A stretch of DNA of 7,002 nucleotides from contig CAKZLA010000563.1 in assembly GCA_937124525.1 (NCBI GenBank), forward strand, positions 1-7,002, written 5' to 3'. Below are positions 6,582 through 7,002 of the stretch, piece after piece (positions within the stretch are counted from its first letter, which is position 1; every line of letters begins with the position of its first letter). A program made the position numbers and the translations under genes. This stretch comes from an uncultured Desulfobacterium sp. (GTDB lineage: Bacteria > Desulfobacterota > Desulfobacteria > Desulfobacterales > Desulfobacteraceae). The notes beneath the pieces are model-generated. The model was given only the letters and a program-made list of their open reading frames with translations, was not told the DNA's origin and made no database searches.

Positions 6582-7001
6582 TCAGGTGCCTGTAAACGAC
6601 CATTCACCGGTGTTTTTTCCAAGGGCCTTTCCCTGCCACAAATTTCGCTTTTCCAGGGATTCGTGTATCATTTTAAAGGTTGCCGTTCGATCCAGAGCCC
6701 ACTGGGGTGCGGCAAGCTCATCAGGATGGGGATCCCCTGTGATTCTCTGGACAATCACATTGCCTGGCAGCAGGGCCAGAAAATCACATACGATATCCAC
6801 ATATTCCTGTTGATCAAGACATTGGTATTGCCCAGCCTTCCACATGGTTTCCAAAGGGGTTCCCTTGACCACATAAAGCAAATGCAGTTTTACCCCATCA
6901 ATGCCAAGATCTCCAATTTTACGGGCGGTTTCAAGCATCATAGCCTTGTCTTCACCGGGAAGCCCCAAAATAATATGGGCACAAACATTAAGACCTGCCT
7001 T
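6582..7001 (-). CDS. TIGR01212/YhcC-type radical SAM protein, C-terminal part (partial at right edge)
   Basis: The frame is open from the right edge and stops at TGA (complement of 6582-6584), giving 139 residues. It shows the C-terminal features of the TIGR01212 family of radical SAM proteins (E. coli YhcC-like): NVCAHIILGLPGED at the edge, then DGVKLHLLYVVKGTPL, YVDIVCDFLALLP, QRITGDPHPDEL and, near the end, LEKRNLWQGKALG. The N-terminal CxxxCxxC cluster motif would lie beyond the window, so catalytic competence cannot be judged. The family is around 300 residues and its substrate is not established. It converges on apbE and is not part of the rnf operon. Confidence 0.88.
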   Translation of the reverse strand, partial: KAGLNVCAHIILGLPGEDKAMMLETARKIGDLGIDGVKLHLLYVVKGTPLETMWKAGQYQCLDQQEYVDIVCDFLALLPGNVIVQRITGDPHPDELAAPQWALDRTATFKMIHESLEKRNLWQGKALGKNTGEWSFTGT

Positions 7002-7002
7002 T

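Overview
Most of the window is the 3' part of an rnf operon, (C)-D-G-E-A-B. It encodes the membrane-bound ferredoxin:NAD+ oxidoreductase that couples electron transfer to Na+ or H+ translocation. The operon is followed by apbE, the FMN transferase that flavinylates Rnf subunits, and by the end of a convergent radical SAM gene. The gene order, the RnfB fused to a GltD/NfnB-like oxidoreductase, and the GCC/CTG-leaning moderate-GC codon use suggest an anaerobic Desulfobacteraceae-type sulfate reducer (Desulfobacterota). That assignment is inference from recalled family patterns, not a database match.

Layout. 1-868: one open frame that enters from the left edge. Its first ~94 residues look like a gammaproteobacterial VC0807-family membrane protein. 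From about position 296 it is the C-terminal half of a divergent RnfD. Codon use changes abruptly at the same place, so the left ~300 bases are probably a chimeric join or, less likely, a real recombination. 861-2650: rnfG, rnfE and rnfA, tightly packed, each with a good Shine-Dalgarno. 2657-2696: a strong intrinsic terminator inside the operon. 2828-4900: a 690-residue RnfB fusion carrying many Fe-S cysteines plus FAD and NADPH Rossmann folds. 4924-4954: a second strong terminator. 4955-5179: a non-coding stretch with a nested hairpin and an imperfect ~107-bp inverted-repeat element flanked by AAAATTT. 5180-6319: apbE with a Sec signal. 6320-6581: non-coding. 6582-7001 (minus): C-terminal part of a TIGR01212/YhcC-type radical SAM protein that runs off the right edge.

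How the genes work together: RnfB accepts electrons from reduced ferredoxin. RnfA and RnfE hold a shared intramembrane Fe-S site. RnfG carries covalent FMN on the outer face, and RnfD is the large membrane subunit. RnfC, the NADH site, is not in the window. ApbE attaches FMN to the SGAT threonine of RnfG. The GltD-like half of RnfB suggests that this complex also touches the NADP(H) pool, joining Rnf and Nfn-like chemistry in one polypeptide. The RnfD here appears to lack the usual flavinylation threonine. The fusion and the altered RnfD are the most unusual biology in the window; the left-edge junction is the main caution.
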